Source of the DNA: Paracidovorax valerianellae
Lineage (GTDB): Bacteria; Pseudomonadota; Gammaproteobacteria; Burkholderiales; Burkholderiaceae_C
DNA: 64,000 nt
Direction of reading: 5' to 3'
NCBI RefSeq assembly: GCF_900102625.1
Contig: NZ_FMZC01000011.1
Location: 1 to 64,000, forward strand
In this document: positions 26,182 to 36,062 of the stretch, in pieces
How the letters are laid out: each line of letters opens with the position of its first letter
How positions within the stretch are numbered: position 1 is the stretch's first letter
Notes under the pieces: model-generated
What the model saw: only the letters and a program-made list of their open reading frames with translations
What the model was told of the DNA's origin: nothing
Database searches by the model: none
Position numbers and translations under genes: made by a program

Positions 26182-27153
26182 TCAGCGCAAGACTTGGACG
26201 GAACCGGGCACCGCCGCCGTGCCCTGCAGTTCCTGCAGCCGCTGCGCGCGCCATGCGCTCGGGCTCTGGCCGTGCCACTGCCGAAAGCGCCGCGCGAAAT
26301 ACGCCTCGTCGGCAAAGCCGCAGCGGCGTGCGATCTCGCCGATGCGGTCGCCGGTGGCCAGCAGCAGTTCCTGCGCCAGGGCCAGGCGCCGCTCGGTCAG
26401 CAGTTCGGTGAAGGTCTTGCCCGTTTCCTTCTTGATGAGGTGGGCCAGGTAATTGGGCGATAGGCAGGCGGCGTCGGCCGCGTCGGCCAGCGTCGGGTCG
26501 CCGGCCAGCTCGCCGCGCAGGTAGCGCAGCAGCCGGGCCATGGCCGCGCGGCGGCTGCCCCGCTGCGCCTGGGCTGCGGCCAGCGCGCGCAGTTCGCCCT
26601 CCCAGCGCTGGCAGGTCAGGGCCAGCAATTGCAGCAGGCAGCCGCGAATGCATGCCAACGAGGCCAGGCGGCGCGCCGCGTTCTCGCGCTGCAGCGTGTC
26701 CAGCAGCGCCCGCACCTCGGCGAAGCCGGCCACGTCGAAGGTGAAATCCAGGTGCTCCTGGAACTGGAACGGCGCCAGCTCGGGCGCCAGCGCCAGCGGC
26801 ACGTCTTCGAGGTCGAGCGGGTCCACGGCCAGCCCGGGCCACAGGAAGCGCTGGCTGAAGTTCACCACCAGCCATTGCGTGCCCGGCGGGTGCGGCACCC
26901 AGTGCATGCGGTGCGGCAGCACGAAGCTCAGCGTGCGCGCCGTGAAGGGCCGGGCCACGCCGCCGATCTGGTGCTGGGTGTGGCCTTCCAAGTTCACCTG
27001 GATCTGGAAATACTCATGCTTGTGCGGCTGCGTGAGCGGGGCGCGGCCGCTTTGGTCGCGGATGTCGAAGTCAAGGTGGCTGGAGCGCTCCACCATCGCG
27101 TAGGTGCGCACGGCGCCGGCAGCGTCGTTGCTGGCCGGGTGCTTCTTCGGCAT
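26182..27153 (-). CDS. AraC-family transcriptional regulator
   Basis: A 323-aa regulator. The N-terminal part (about 35-135) is a cupin-like sensor (HKHEYFQIQVNLEGHTQH; SFVLPHRMHWVPHPPG). Residues about 210-310 hold two HTH motifs: LADAADAACLSPNYLAHLIKKETGKTFTELL, and IGEIARRCGFADEAYFARRFRQWHGQSPSAWR, the AraC/XylS signature. It may control the adjacent FAH-family gene. Separated from the HD-GYP gene upstream by 13 bp, so the three could be co-transcribed. Confidence 0.88.
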   Translation of the reverse strand: MPKKHPASNDAAGAVRTYAMVERSSHLDFDIRDQSGRAPLTQPHKHEYFQIQVNLEGHTQHQIGGVARPFTARTLSFVLPHRMHWVPHPPGTQWLVVNFSQRFLWPGLAVDPLDLEDVPLALAPELAPFQFQEHLDFTFDVAGFAEVRALLDTLQRENAARRLASLACIRGCLLQLLALTCQRWEGELRALAAAQAQRGSRRAAMARLLRYLRGELAGDPTLADAADAACLSPNYLAHLIKKETGKTFTELLTERRLALAQELLLATGDRIGEIARRCGFADEAYFARRFRQWHGQSPSAWRAQRLQELQGTAAVPGSVQVLR

Positions 27154-27166
27154 GGGCGATGCGGCG

Positions 27167-28453
27167 TCAGCGCGGCAGCGACGCCATGCCGGTCCACAGC
27201 TCGTTCAGGTCCGGAAAGCGCCACTTGTCGGGGTCTTCGCGGCCCACGATCTTCTCCGGGCAGCCGGGCTGGGCCAGATCGACGATCTCGGGCGGGATGC
27301 GCAGGTCCGATTTGGTGGAGAAGAACACCTTCACGCGCGGCGACACGAGCGAGGCGGCCTGCTCCATCACCACGCCGATGCGCCCCGAGGTGAGCCGCAC
27401 GAGCGAGCCCACCGGGTAGATGCCGATGCTTTTCACGAAAGCCTGGAACAGCCGGGGGTCGAAGTGCCCGTTGGTCCACTCGGCCATGCGCCGCAGCGAC
27501 TCGGCCGGGTCCCAGCCCCGCTTGTACGGCCGGTCGGACGTGACGGCGTCGTACACGTCGCAGATCGATGTCATGCGGGCGGTCAGGCTGATCTGCTCGG
27601 CCGGCAGGCGGTGCGGGTAGCCCGAGCCATCCATCTTTTCGTGGTGGTGCAGGCAGGCGTCGAGCACCTCGTCCTCCACCCCGCCGCCGCACTCCAGCAG
27701 CATGCGGTAACCGTGCTCGGAATGGCCGCGCACGATGTCGAACTCTTCGTCGGTGAGCTTGCCCGGCTTGTTCAGCACGGCCAGCGGGATCGCTGCCTTG
27801 CCGATGTCGTGCATCAGCCCGGCCATGCCCGAGGTGCGGATGCGCGCGCTGTCGAGGCCGATCTGGCGCGCCAGGGCCACCATGAGCGCGCACACCGCCA
27901 CCGAGTGCATGTAGGTGTAGTCGTCCGCCGTTTTGAGCCGCGCCAGGCTGATGAGCGCCGACGGGTGGCGCGTGATCGAATCGGAAATCTCCTGCACCAG
28001 GCTGCGCGCATCGCTCGAATCCACCGCGCGGCCCATGCGCGCCTCGTGGAACATCGAGGACACGGCCTGGCGGGCGTGGTCGCAGATCGATGCCGCGTGG
28101 CCCAGCTCTTCGGCCATGGTGGCGGGGGCCAGCGAGCGGATGCGGGGAGATGGTGCGGGCGAGGGCGCGGACGGAATCTTCAGGTCCGGCATCTCCTGCA
28201 GTTCGCTGAAGTCGGTATCGAGGCGGGCCTGCGCCTCTTCGGGCGACGTGGTGGCCACGTCGGAGGCCACGTCCAGCCCCTTGGAAACGTCGATCCAGAC
28301 CTCGGCGATGGTGGTGCTGTGGATGCGCGCCAGGTCGGCAGGGTCCTGCAGCACGAAGCCGGTGCGCCAGAACGGGTGATCCATCCAGGAACCGCAGAAC
28401 TGGTGCAGGTACATGCCCAGGGCAAGATGTTGGACGCTGATTCGCTTGAGCAT
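27167..28453 (-). CDS. HD-GYP cyclic-di-GMP phosphodiesterase
   Basis: A 428-aa cytoplasmic protein. N-terminal residues 1-90 form a DUF3391-like domain (RISVQHLALGMYLHQFCGSW; FVLQDPADLARI). The HD-GYP domain spans about 165-370: HD pair at 215-216 in GLMHDIGKAAIP, then HHHEKMDGSGYP at 269-280 with the full GYP signature, and SICDVYDAVTSDRPYKRG. All catalytic residues are present, so hydrolysis of c-di-GMP to GMP/pGpG is expected. No receiver or membrane domain is present. Divergent from recG. Confidence 0.93.
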   Translation of the reverse strand: MLKRISVQHLALGMYLHQFCGSWMDHPFWRTGFVLQDPADLARIHSTTIAEVWIDVSKGLDVASDVATTSPEEAQARLDTDFSELQEMPDLKIPSAPSPAPSPRIRSLAPATMAEELGHAASICDHARQAVSSMFHEARMGRAVDSSDARSLVQEISDSITRHPSALISLARLKTADDYTYMHSVAVCALMVALARQIGLDSARIRTSGMAGLMHDIGKAAIPLAVLNKPGKLTDEEFDIVRGHSEHGYRMLLECGGGVEDEVLDACLHHHEKMDGSGYPHRLPAEQISLTARMTSICDVYDAVTSDRPYKRGWDPAESLRRMAEWTNGHFDPRLFQAFVKSIGIYPVGSLVRLTSGRIGVVMEQAASLVSPRVKVFFSTKSDLRIPPEIVDLAQPGCPEKIVGREDPDKWRFPDLNELWTGMASLPR

Positions 28454-28577
28454 GGGACCGGTGGGTAACGCTGGGGCGTCCGCAAAAACCGCCGAACGGT
28501 GGCGCTGGCATGTTAGCCTTTTCTGCCCATGCCGGTCCCTCCTTGTTGCGCAATGTTCGCGCCCGCTCCCCTTCGCC

Positions 28578-30785
28578 ATGACCGACCGTAGCGCCGCCGC
28601 CACTGCCCGCGCCGCTTCCGCTGGCGCGCCTGCGCCCGCACGCGGCGGTGCCGGCGCGCCGGCCACGCGCCCGGCCCCCAGCCCCGCGCAAAAGGCCCTG
28701 CAGAAAATGGGACTGGTGCGAGACATCGACCTGGCCCTGCACCTGCCGCTGCGCTACGAGGACGAAACCCGCATCACCCCCCTGCGCAACGCCCGGGACG
28801 GCGACACCGTGCAGATCGAGGCCACCGTCGTCACCAGCGAAGTCCAGCTGCGGCCCCGCCGCCAGTTGCTGGTGCAGGTGGACGACGGCACGGGCACGTG
28901 TGAGCTGCGGTTCTTCAGCTTTTACCCCTCGCACCAGAAAACCCTGGCCGTGGGCGCACGGCTGCGCATTCGCGGCGAGATCAAGGGCGGCTTCTGGGGC
29001 CGGCAGATGCTGCACCCGGCCTTTCGCACCGCCACTGGCGACCTGCCGGCTGCACTCACCCCGGTGTACCCGACCGTGGCGCAACTGCCCCAGGCCTACC
29101 TGCGCCGTGCCGTCGTGAGCGCCCTGCAGCGCGTGGAACTGTCCGAGACGCTGCCGCCCGGCGTGGAGCCGCCCGTGGGCCGCGTTTATGGTCAAAACGG
29201 CCTGGAACCGTTGTGGAATCTGCGGCAGGCGCTCACTTTTTTGCACCATCCCACGCCCGACGTCGCCATCGCCACGCTGGAAGACCACAGCCACCCCGCC
29301 TGGCAGCGGCTCAAGGCCGAGGAGTTGCTGGCCCAGCAACTGTCGCAGCAGCAGTCCAAGCGCGAGCGGGCCCGGCTGCGCGCGCCGGTGCTGCGGGCGC
29401 CGGCGCCCGAGGGCGGCGGGCTCACCCTGGCCGAGCAGCTGCTGGCCGTGCTGCCTTTCGGGCTCACGGGCGCCCAGCGCCGCGTGGGCGAGGAAATCGC
29501 GCGCGACCTGGGCCGGCCCGTGCCCATGCACCGGCTGCTGCAGGGCGATGTGGGCTCGGGCAAGACCGTGGTGGCGGCCCTGGCCGCTGCCGTGTGCATC
29601 GATGCCGGCTGGCAGTGCGCGCTCATGGCGCCCACCGAAATCCTGGCCGAGCAGCACTTCGCCAAGCTCGTCGGCTGGCTGGAGCCGCTGCTGGCCGCGC
29701 TCGGCAAGCGCGTGGCCTGGCTCGTCGGCGGGCAAAAGAAGAAAGAGCGCGCCGCCATGCTCGCCCTGGTGGAAAGCGGCGAGGCCGCGCTGGTGGTGGG
29801 CACCCATGCGGTGATTCAGGAGCAAGTGCGCTTTCAGTGCCTGGCCCTGGCCGTGATCGACGAGCAGCACCGCTTCGGCGTCGCGCAGCGCCTGGCGCTG
29901 CGGCAAAAGCTCGAAGGGCAGGGCATGGAGCCGCACATGCTGATGATGAGCGCCACGCCCATCCCCCGCACCCTGGCCATGAGCTACTACGCCGACCTGG
30001 ACGTCTCCACCATCGACGAACTGCCCCCGGGGCGCACGCCCATCGTCACCAAGCTCATCGCCGACAGCCGCAAGGACGAAGTCATCGAGCGCATCGCGGC
30101 CCAGGTCGCCTCGGGCCGGCAGGTGTACTGGGTGTGCCCGCTGATCGAAGAGAGCGAGGCGCTGGACCTCTCCAACGCCACCGCCACCCATGCCGACCTC
30201 AGCGAAGCGCTGCAGGGCGGTGGCGGCACGGGCCAGGCGCCGGTCAAGGTCGGCCTGCTGCATTCGCGCATGCCCAGCGCCGAAAAGAAGGCCGTCATGG
30301 CCCAGTTCACCAGCGGCGAGATGGGCGTGCTGGTGAGCACCACCGTGATCGAAGTGGGCGTGGACGTGCCCAACGCGTCGCTCATGGTCATCGAACATTC
30401 CGAGCGGTTCGGCCTTTCGCAACTACACCAGTTGCGCGGTCGCGTGGGCCGCGGCGCCGCCGCTTCGGCGTGCGTGCTGCTGTACTCCACCAACGACAGC
30501 GGCCGCCTGGGCGAAACCGCCCGCGAACGCCTCAAGGCCATGGCCGAGACCAATGACGGCTTCGAGATCGCCCGCCGCGACCTGGACATCCGCGGCCCCG
30601 GCGAATTCCTGGGCGCCCGCCAGTCCGGCGCACCGTTGCTGCGCTTTGCCGACCTGGCGACCGATACGGTGCTGCTCGATTGGGCGCGGGAACTGGCGCC
30701 GCAGATGCTGGACCGGTTCCCGGCCCTGGCCGAGCGGCATGTGATGCGGTGGCTGGGGGGGAAGTCGGATTATTTGAAGGCGTGA
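28578..30785 (+). CDS. recG: ATP-dependent DNA helicase RecG
   Basis: A 735-aa superfamily-2 helicase that remodels stalled forks and Holliday junctions. After an Ala/Pro-rich N-terminal tail comes the OB-fold wedge domain (about 75-160), then motor domain 1 with Walker A GDVGSGKT at 323-330, APTEILAEQH and the Walker B variant DEQH at 428-431. Motor domain 2 has VSTTVIEVGVDVPNASLMVIEHSERFGLSQLHQLRGRVGR. The C-terminal RecG motif (DLDIRGPGEFLGARQSG) is complete. The ATG at 28578 begins shortly after a divergent HD-GYP start. Confidence 0.96.
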   Translation: MTDRSAAATARAASAGAPAPARGGAGAPATRPAPSPAQKALQKMGLVRDIDLALHLPLRYEDETRITPLRNARDGDTVQIEATVVTSEVQLRPRRQLLVQVDDGTGTCELRFFSFYPSHQKTLAVGARLRIRGEIKGGFWGRQMLHPAFRTATGDLPAALTPVYPTVAQLPQAYLRRAVVSALQRVELSETLPPGVEPPVGRVYGQNGLEPLWNLRQALTFLHHPTPDVAIATLEDHSHPAWQRLKAEELLAQQLSQQQSKRERARLRAPVLRAPAPEGGGLTLAEQLLAVLPFGLTGAQRRVGEEIARDLGRPVPMHRLLQGDVGSGKTVVAALAAAVCIDAGWQCALMAPTEILAEQHFAKLVGWLEPLLAALGKRVAWLVGGQKKKERAAMLALVESGEAALVVGTHAVIQEQVRFQCLALAVIDEQHRFGVAQRLALRQKLEGQGMEPHMLMMSATPIPRTLAMSYYADLDVSTIDELPPGRTPIVTKLIADSRKDEVIERIAAQVASGRQVYWVCPLIEESEALDLSNATATHADLSEALQGGGGTGQAPVKVGLLHSRMPSAEKKAVMAQFTSGEMGVLVSTTVIEVGVDVPNASLMVIEHSERFGLSQLHQLRGRVGRGAAASACVLLYSTNDSGRLGETARERLKAMAETNDGFEIARRDLDIRGPGEFLGARQSGAPLLRFADLATDTVLLDWARELAPQMLDRFPALAERHVMRWLGGKSDYLKA

Positions 30786-30905
30786 TGGCTGCAGTTTTCT
30801 TGACTTCGCTACCACTTTGGATGATGTAACCCTCCGTATCTTGATGTTGGAGTTGCTGCGGCGTCGATAGAATCCGTAACTCAAGATCAAATGGGAGGGG
30901 GATTC

Positions 30906-33900
30906 ATGAAGGTCGTATGGGCAGCCTGCATCGCATTGCAGGCCATGGGTTATTGGGGCGTGGCGGAGGCAGGGGAAATCGACAGAAGCAAGCCGTTTGG
31001 CTATGGAGTCGAGTCCACGGGAGGGCCCGACATGCGCTACACGGTGCTGTCCGGCACGGTGGCAGGCGTGTGCGGTGCGTTGCCCAATGGGCCGCATCGG
31101 TTCTGCGCGCAGTCCATCTGGGGGTACAACCGGTGCCAGCTACTGCCTTCGCTGGGCACCCCGTGCGAGGGTTCGGATGGACTGGGCGAGGACATCGCGC
31201 CCATCTGCAACCGGCCCACCAACGAGCACCCCGAATACCTCTACAACCCGGCGGGCTGGACCGAAAGCCGGCCCAAATACGATTACGCCACCGACAAATT
31301 CTCCTGTGTCTGCCTGACCGCATACCGCGGGGATGTCCGCGACTCGGAAACCAGCGGCTGGTGCGGCCCCAAGCAACTGATCGACCCCGATCCACCACCG
31401 CCGCCGCCCCCACCACCGCCGCCACCTCCTCCTCCCCCACCCCCTCCGCCCCTGCCGCCGCCGCCGCCCCCGGTGCCGCCGCCCGGCGACGGCTACCGTG
31501 GCGTCTCCATGTTCCCGGGCGGGCAGGACGGCATGTGCGTGGGCGACCCCGTCATTCCTGCCACCGGCGAGAACTTCCAGGAGATCGTGGACCATCAGGA
31601 CCCATGGGGCGGCAGCCTGGACTTCGTGCGCATCTACCGCAGCCACTGGGCGCTGGACTCCGCTCGCACCAGCCGGGGCTTTGGCCGCCAGTGGGGCCAC
31701 AACCACGCCATCACCCTGCGGGTGTCCGAGGGCGTTGCGACCGTCACCTTCGGCAATGGCGAGGAGCGGGGCTTTCAGCGCACCGGCGCGCAGCAGGATT
31801 GGGTGGGCGAACACCGCAGCGACACCCTGGCCCAGGCCGATGGCCTGTGGCGCTTCCGGAATGCCAACGACGACTCCGTGCTCACGTTCGACAGCGCGGG
31901 CAAGCTCCTGAGCCGCAGGGCGCGCAACGGCTGGGTCACCACCTACGGCTACACCTACGGGCGCCTGACCACCATCACCAACGCCTTCGGCCAGACCCTC
32001 ACCCTCGTCTGGGGCGAGCGGCTGATCGAGAAGATCACCACGCCGGACTACAAAACCACCACCTACCGGTACAGCTACCAGGACGGCGTGGGCGACCGGC
32101 TGGTGTCCTCCAGCCTGCGAGATCAGTACCAGAAGACCTACCTGTACGAAGACACCGGCAACCCGTTCCTGCTGACCGCCATCGTCGATGAGAACGGCAG
32201 CCGTTTCGCCCAGTTCAGCTACGACGCGCTGGGCCGCACGCTCAAGGCCGCGCATGCGGGCGACGCCCTGGCGCACCAGTTCGACTACACCGACATCGCC
32301 TCGGGCCAGGTCGGCGTGAAGGACCCGCTCGGCCAGAGCCGCCAGTACGGCTACACCGTGCAGAACAAGGCGCTGGCCGTCACCAGTGCCTCGTCGGCGC
32401 CGGGGCTGGCTTACCGTCCGGTCAACCGCCGGGTGCAGAACGCCGCCGGCCTCGTCACGGCGGAAACTGACTTCCTGGGCCGCCAGACCACCTACGAATG
32501 GGACAACGACCGCCAGCTGCCCTTGCTGGCCATCCACGCCAAGGGCACCGCGCAGGAGCGCCGGGTCGCCACGCAGTGGCACCCCACCTACCGATTGCCC
32601 GTCAAGGTCACCGATGGCAACCGCGTCACCGAATACACCTACGATGCGGACGGCAACGTCCTCACCGAGCGGGTGTACGACGCCAGCCTGCCCGACGGCG
32701 CAGCCAAAGCCGCCGTCCGCCGATGGGAATACCAGGGCGGCCTGGTCAGCGCAGAAATCGATGCCCTGGGCGTGCGGCGCGAAAACACGTACCACAGCAA
32801 CACGCCGCTGTTGTTCGAATCCACCGACCCGTTCGGGCGGCGCACCAGCCACGCCTACAGCGATGGCCGCCTGGTGGCCAAGCTCCTGCCCAACGGCCTG
32901 CTCACCGAGTACGCCCATGGCGACCCCCGGGGCCTGCTCAACTATGCCTGGGTGCTGGGGCTCGAATGGTCCTACCAGTACAACGCCATCGGCAAGCGGT
33001 CGCGCACGACGCAGCCGGACGGCTACCAGATCGACTACGCCTACGACAGCGCGCACCGGCTGGCCTCATGGAAGGACAACCGGGGCGCCTCGGGCAGTTA
33101 TGGGTACGACCTGTTCAACAACGTCGTCCTGCAGGAAGTCAAAGACGCCGCGGGCCAGACCGTGTGGCGCCAGGAGCGGGGCATCAACGCCGCCAACCAG
33201 CTTGAGAGCGTCAAGGCAGGCAACCAGGTGGACCGCTACGCCTACGGCCCCAACGGTGAGCGCCTTACCGCCGAGAACGCCCTGGGCCAGCGCTACCGCT
33301 ACGCCACCGACCCCCTGGGCCGACTCGCGGAAATCACCGACCCCCTGGGCAAGGTGGCCTCGCTGTCCTATGACGCCCTGGGCGCCGTGCAGGGCGCCAA
33401 GGACTTCGCGGGCGTGGCCACCACGTATGCCAACGACATCCGGGGCAACGCCACGCGGGAGACCTCGGGCGACAGCGGCGCGGCCAACGTGCAATACGAC
33501 GCACTGGGCCGCCCCACGCAGGTGAGCGATGCGCTGGGCCGCACCACCGGGCTCACGCGGGACGCGGCGGGGCGCTTGACGCGCATCCTCTTCAAGGACG
33601 GCAAGCAAAGCGTGTGGCGGTACGACCTCACCGGTGCCAGCTACAACGCCCCCGGCACGCCGCAGGCCAGCATCGGGTCCTTGAGCGAAATCCAGGACGC
33701 TGGCGTCACCACGCGCTGGCAGCGCGACCCGCTGGGCCGGGTCACCGCCCGCACCCAGGTGCTGGCCAACGGCGACAGCCGCACCCTGGCGCAGGCCTAT
33801 GTGTCCGCAGGCAACGCAGGCGCCGGGCAGATCGCCACGCTCACGTACCCCAGCGGCAAAAAGCTGCAATACCAGTACGACGCCACGGGCCAGCTCACCG

Positions 33901-35555
33901 GCCTGCAATGGAACGGCCAGCCGCTGCTCACCGCCATCACCTGGAACCCGCTGGGCCAGCCCACCGGTTGGAAGTGGCCGGCATTCGGGCCCGCGCCAGG
34001 CCTGGCCGAGCAGCGCAGCTACACCCTCGCGGGCCAGTTGGCCACCAGCCGGCTGCTGCCGCAACTGGCCTGGGACAGCGCCGGGCGCCTGGCCCAGGTG
34101 CAGCAGCGGCACGCCCTGCGGGGCGCCACAGGGGCGCAGCAGGCCGTCATCACCAGCGCACACACTTACGACGCCACGGGCCGGCTCACCGCCAGCGCGC
34201 ACAGCGCGCCCAACACCCTGGTATTGCCCAGCGGTGCGGCGTTGAGCGACACCCTGGGCGCCAACACCAGCGGCTACGCGTGGGACGCCAACGGCAACCG
34301 CAGCCAAAGCTACTACAGCAGCGTCACGGCGGCGGGCACGGCCACGCTCAAGCGCAACTACGTCGCCGTCAGCGGCAGCAACCGTCTGCAGACCTATACG
34401 CAGACGTTCCAGCCCACCAGCGGCAGTGCACAAACCAGCACCGTTGCCTATAGCCACGACGCCACTGGCTCGCTCACCAGGAAGGGCGACAACTACCTGC
34501 ACTACGGCAGCGACGGCCGCATCGCCAAGGCAGGCCTGAATGCCGACCCGGCGAACGCCCTGGGCGTGAGCTACACGTACAACGCCCTAGGCCAACGCGT
34601 GTTCAAGAGCGATGCACGGCTGTCCGGGTCGAGCAACCCCGCCATCACCACGCAGACGGTGTACGCGGAAGACGGCATCGACAGCACCGTGCTGGGCCAG
34701 TACGGCAACCGCAGGAGCAGCAACAGCGCGGCGCCGGCTGGGGAGATGGACAGCACAGAGGTCATCTACCTGCCCACGGCCAGCGGGCCCATGCCGGTGG
34801 CGGCGCAGATCAACGGCAGGCTGTATGCCATCGATGCGGACCACCTGAACACGCCACGGCGCTTGACCAACACGCAGGGCCAGGTCGCTTGGCAATGGCT
34901 CATCACGGGGTTCGGAGAAGCCAATCCGACGACGGGGGCGACGGGCTATTCCCAAAGCGGGCAAGGCAGCGCCAACTACAGCGAAGCCATCAAATTCGAT
35001 CTGCGGTATCCCGGGCAGGTGTGGGATGAGGAAACCCAACTGGCCTACAACCTGAATAGGTACTACGACCGGGAGGGAGGGCGGTACATCCAGGCTGATC
35101 CGATTGGGCTGGATGGGGGGTGGAACCGGTACCTCTATGCGGACGGCACGCCGACGAATCTGATCGATCCTTCTGGATTGGCGAGCTTTATGCCGGGCGG
35201 AGGATTTGGCGATTCTCCGTTGGTGGACAACGGGTCAAGCTGCTCACCGATGTTTCAGCAGCCACGGGTGGATGATGGGGGCTGTATTTCTACAGGTGGA
35301 GGGCCAAGCCTCTGTCTCGGGCCAGGCGCGATTCGGTCGGTGGCAACAAATCTCGCTGAACAGATAGCGATACAGGCAGCCAAAGAAGGATTAGGTCGCA
35401 GAATTATGCAGGGCTTGATCAATGATCCTAAATATCCAGAAAACGTTTGGGCGAAAATGGAGGTTGTGAACTACTCTGCCAACGGGAAAAATGTCGTTGT
35501 TCACTATTGGCAAAATTTAGTTACCGGTGCTCGAGAAGGCTTTAAGTTCAAATGA
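30906..35555 (+). CDS. Rhs-family polymorphic toxin, full length
   Basis: A 1549-aa protein. Residues 1-22 form a Sec-type signal peptide (ending AEA). A Cys-containing domain spans about 23-158 and a proline run about 161-193. A DUF6531-type entry (GDPVIPATGENFQEIVDHQDPWGG) starts near 215, followed by a long array of YD repeats (pattern YDALGR, GxxxxYxYD). The Rhs core ends in YYDREGGRYIQADPIGL and NLIDPSGL. The last about 110 residues are a variable, AT-richer toxin tip (VATNLAEQIAIQ to GFKFK); its ending (KNVVVHYWQN, REGFKFK) resembles BECR-type nuclease tips, tentatively. No PAAR or VgrG gene is nearby. The stop overlaps the immunity gene by 4 nt. Confidence 0.88.
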   Translation: MKVVWAACIALQAMGYWGVAEAGEIDRSKPFGYGVESTGGPDMRYTVLSGTVAGVCGALPNGPHRFCAQSIWGYNRCQLLPSLGTPCEGSDGLGEDIAPICNRPTNEHPEYLYNPAGWTESRPKYDYATDKFSCVCLTAYRGDVRDSETSGWCGPKQLIDPDPPPPPPPPPPPPPPPPPPPPLPPPPPPVPPPGDGYRGVSMFPGGQDGMCVGDPVIPATGENFQEIVDHQDPWGGSLDFVRIYRSHWALDSARTSRGFGRQWGHNHAITLRVSEGVATVTFGNGEERGFQRTGAQQDWVGEHRSDTLAQADGLWRFRNANDDSVLTFDSAGKLLSRRARNGWVTTYGYTYGRLTTITNAFGQTLTLVWGERLIEKITTPDYKTTTYRYSYQDGVGDRLVSSSLRDQYQKTYLYEDTGNPFLLTAIVDENGSRFAQFSYDALGRTLKAAHAGDALAHQFDYTDIASGQVGVKDPLGQSRQYGYTVQNKALAVTSASSAPGLAYRPVNRRVQNAAGLVTAETDFLGRQTTYEWDNDRQLPLLAIHAKGTAQERRVATQWHPTYRLPVKVTDGNRVTEYTYDADGNVLTERVYDASLPDGAAKAAVRRWEYQGGLVSAEIDALGVRRENTYHSNTPLLFESTDPFGRRTSHAYSDGRLVAKLLPNGLLTEYAHGDPRGLLNYAWVLGLEWSYQYNAIGKRSRTTQPDGYQIDYAYDSAHRLASWKDNRGASGSYGYDLFNNVVLQEVKDAAGQTVWRQERGINAANQLESVKAGNQVDRYAYGPNGERLTAENALGQRYRYATDPLGRLAEITDPLGKVASLSYDALGAVQGAKDFAGVATTYANDIRGNATRETSGDSGAANVQYDALGRPTQVSDALGRTTGLTRDAAGRLTRILFKDGKQSVWRYDLTGASYNAPGTPQASIGSLSEIQDAGVTTRWQRDPLGRVTARTQVLANGDSRTLAQAYVSAGNAGAGQIATLTYPSGKKLQYQYDATGQLTGLQWNGQPLLTAITWNPLGQPTGWKWPAFGPAPGLAEQRSYTLAGQLATSRLLPQLAWDSAGRLAQVQQRHALRGATGAQQAVITSAHTYDATGRLTASAHSAPNTLVLPSGAALSDTLGANTSGYAWDANGNRSQSYYSSVTAAGTATLKRNYVAVSGSNRLQTYTQTFQPTSGSAQTSTVAYSHDATGSLTRKGDNYLHYGSDGRIAKAGLNADPANALGVSYTYNALGQRVFKSDARLSGSSNPAITTQTVYAEDGIDSTVLGQYGNRRSSNSAAPAGEMDSTEVIYLPTASGPMPVAAQINGRLYAIDADHLNTPRRLTNTQGQVAWQWLITGFGEANPTTGATGYSQSGQGSANYSEAIKFDLRYPGQVWDEETQLAYNLNRYYDREGGRYIQADPIGLDGGWNRYLYADGTPTNLIDPSGLASFMPGGGFGDSPLVDNGSSCSPMFQQPRVDDGGCISTGGGPSLCLGPGAIRSVATNLAEQIAIQAAKEGLGRRIMQGLINDPKYPENVWAKMEVVNYSANGKNVVVHYWQNLVTGAREGFKFK
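34452..35340 (+). repeat. Rhs core/tip repeat, copy 1 (in the full-length gene)
   Basis: From AGCCACGACGCCACTGG onward this stretch recurs at 36072 with a constant offset of 1620 bp and only scattered substitutions. Similarity ends near the GPGAIRSV codons, exactly where the toxin tip begins. Confidence 0.9.
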
Positions 35556-36007
35556 TCAAATTTTTCGATTCAAAACGTGCTGTGGCGCTGAAAAAATTAG
35601 GGGTTTTGTCGAGTGATGAGCTTTTCAATATGGCGGAAGTTGCTGTTGCTCAAGGTTGTGATAATCCTTTGATTATTCGGCTCTCAATGTGTGAGTCTAG
35701 TGAGGATGAGATAAATTATCAATTGGATGAAATCGAAAAGCAGTGTGGGTTGACCGCGATGACTGTTGTTGATGCTCTTCGTTTTTATTCAAAAGAAGTT
35801 TCGGGTTTGATTCTGTCTGGAGGGCTATCCCCTCGCGATGGGGCAAATATATTATGGCGTGCGCAAATAAATTCAAAGATAGAAGATTTTCACGAATTAG
35901 ATGGGTTTATATATGCTGCTAGTGAAATGGATGATCGACCTGAGGATAAAAAATTATTTGAAGATGGTATATTGAGAGAGGCTGGTAGGGTGATTGGTGA
36001 GTATTAA
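35552..36007 (+). CDS. Candidate immunity protein for the Rhs toxin
   Basis: A 151-aa acidic, cytoplasmic, helical protein whose ATG overlaps the rhs stop (ATGA), the usual toxin/immunity coupling. Base composition falls sharply to AT-rich against the GC-rich rhs core. Segments such as SSEDEINYQLDEIEKQ and LDGFIYAASEMDDRPEDKKLFEDG are acidic, which suits binding a basic nuclease-like tip. I recognise no named immunity family. Role is inferred from position and size. Confidence 0.75.
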   Translation: MIKFFDSKRAVALKKLGVLSSDELFNMAEVAVAQGCDNPLIIRLSMCESSEDEINYQLDEIEKQCGLTAMTVVDALRFYSKEVSGLILSGGLSPRDGANILWRAQINSKIEDFHELDGFIYAASEMDDRPEDKKLFEDGILREAGRVIGEY

Positions 36008-36062
36008 AGGAAATTTATTATTGTGCGGCAAAATGGTCATCGGATAATAAATCGCTAATTAA

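Noticed and set aside
26994-30422. 1142-aa minus-strand open frame across recG and HD-GYP genes
   Set aside because: It is antisense to recG with a His/Gly/Gln-rich composition typical of GC-rich shadow frames, and has no domain signature.
31140-34502. Two long minus-strand frames opposite the rhs gene
   Set aside because: Val/Gly/Leu-rich antisense frames produced by the YD-repeat codon pattern; no start signal or motif.
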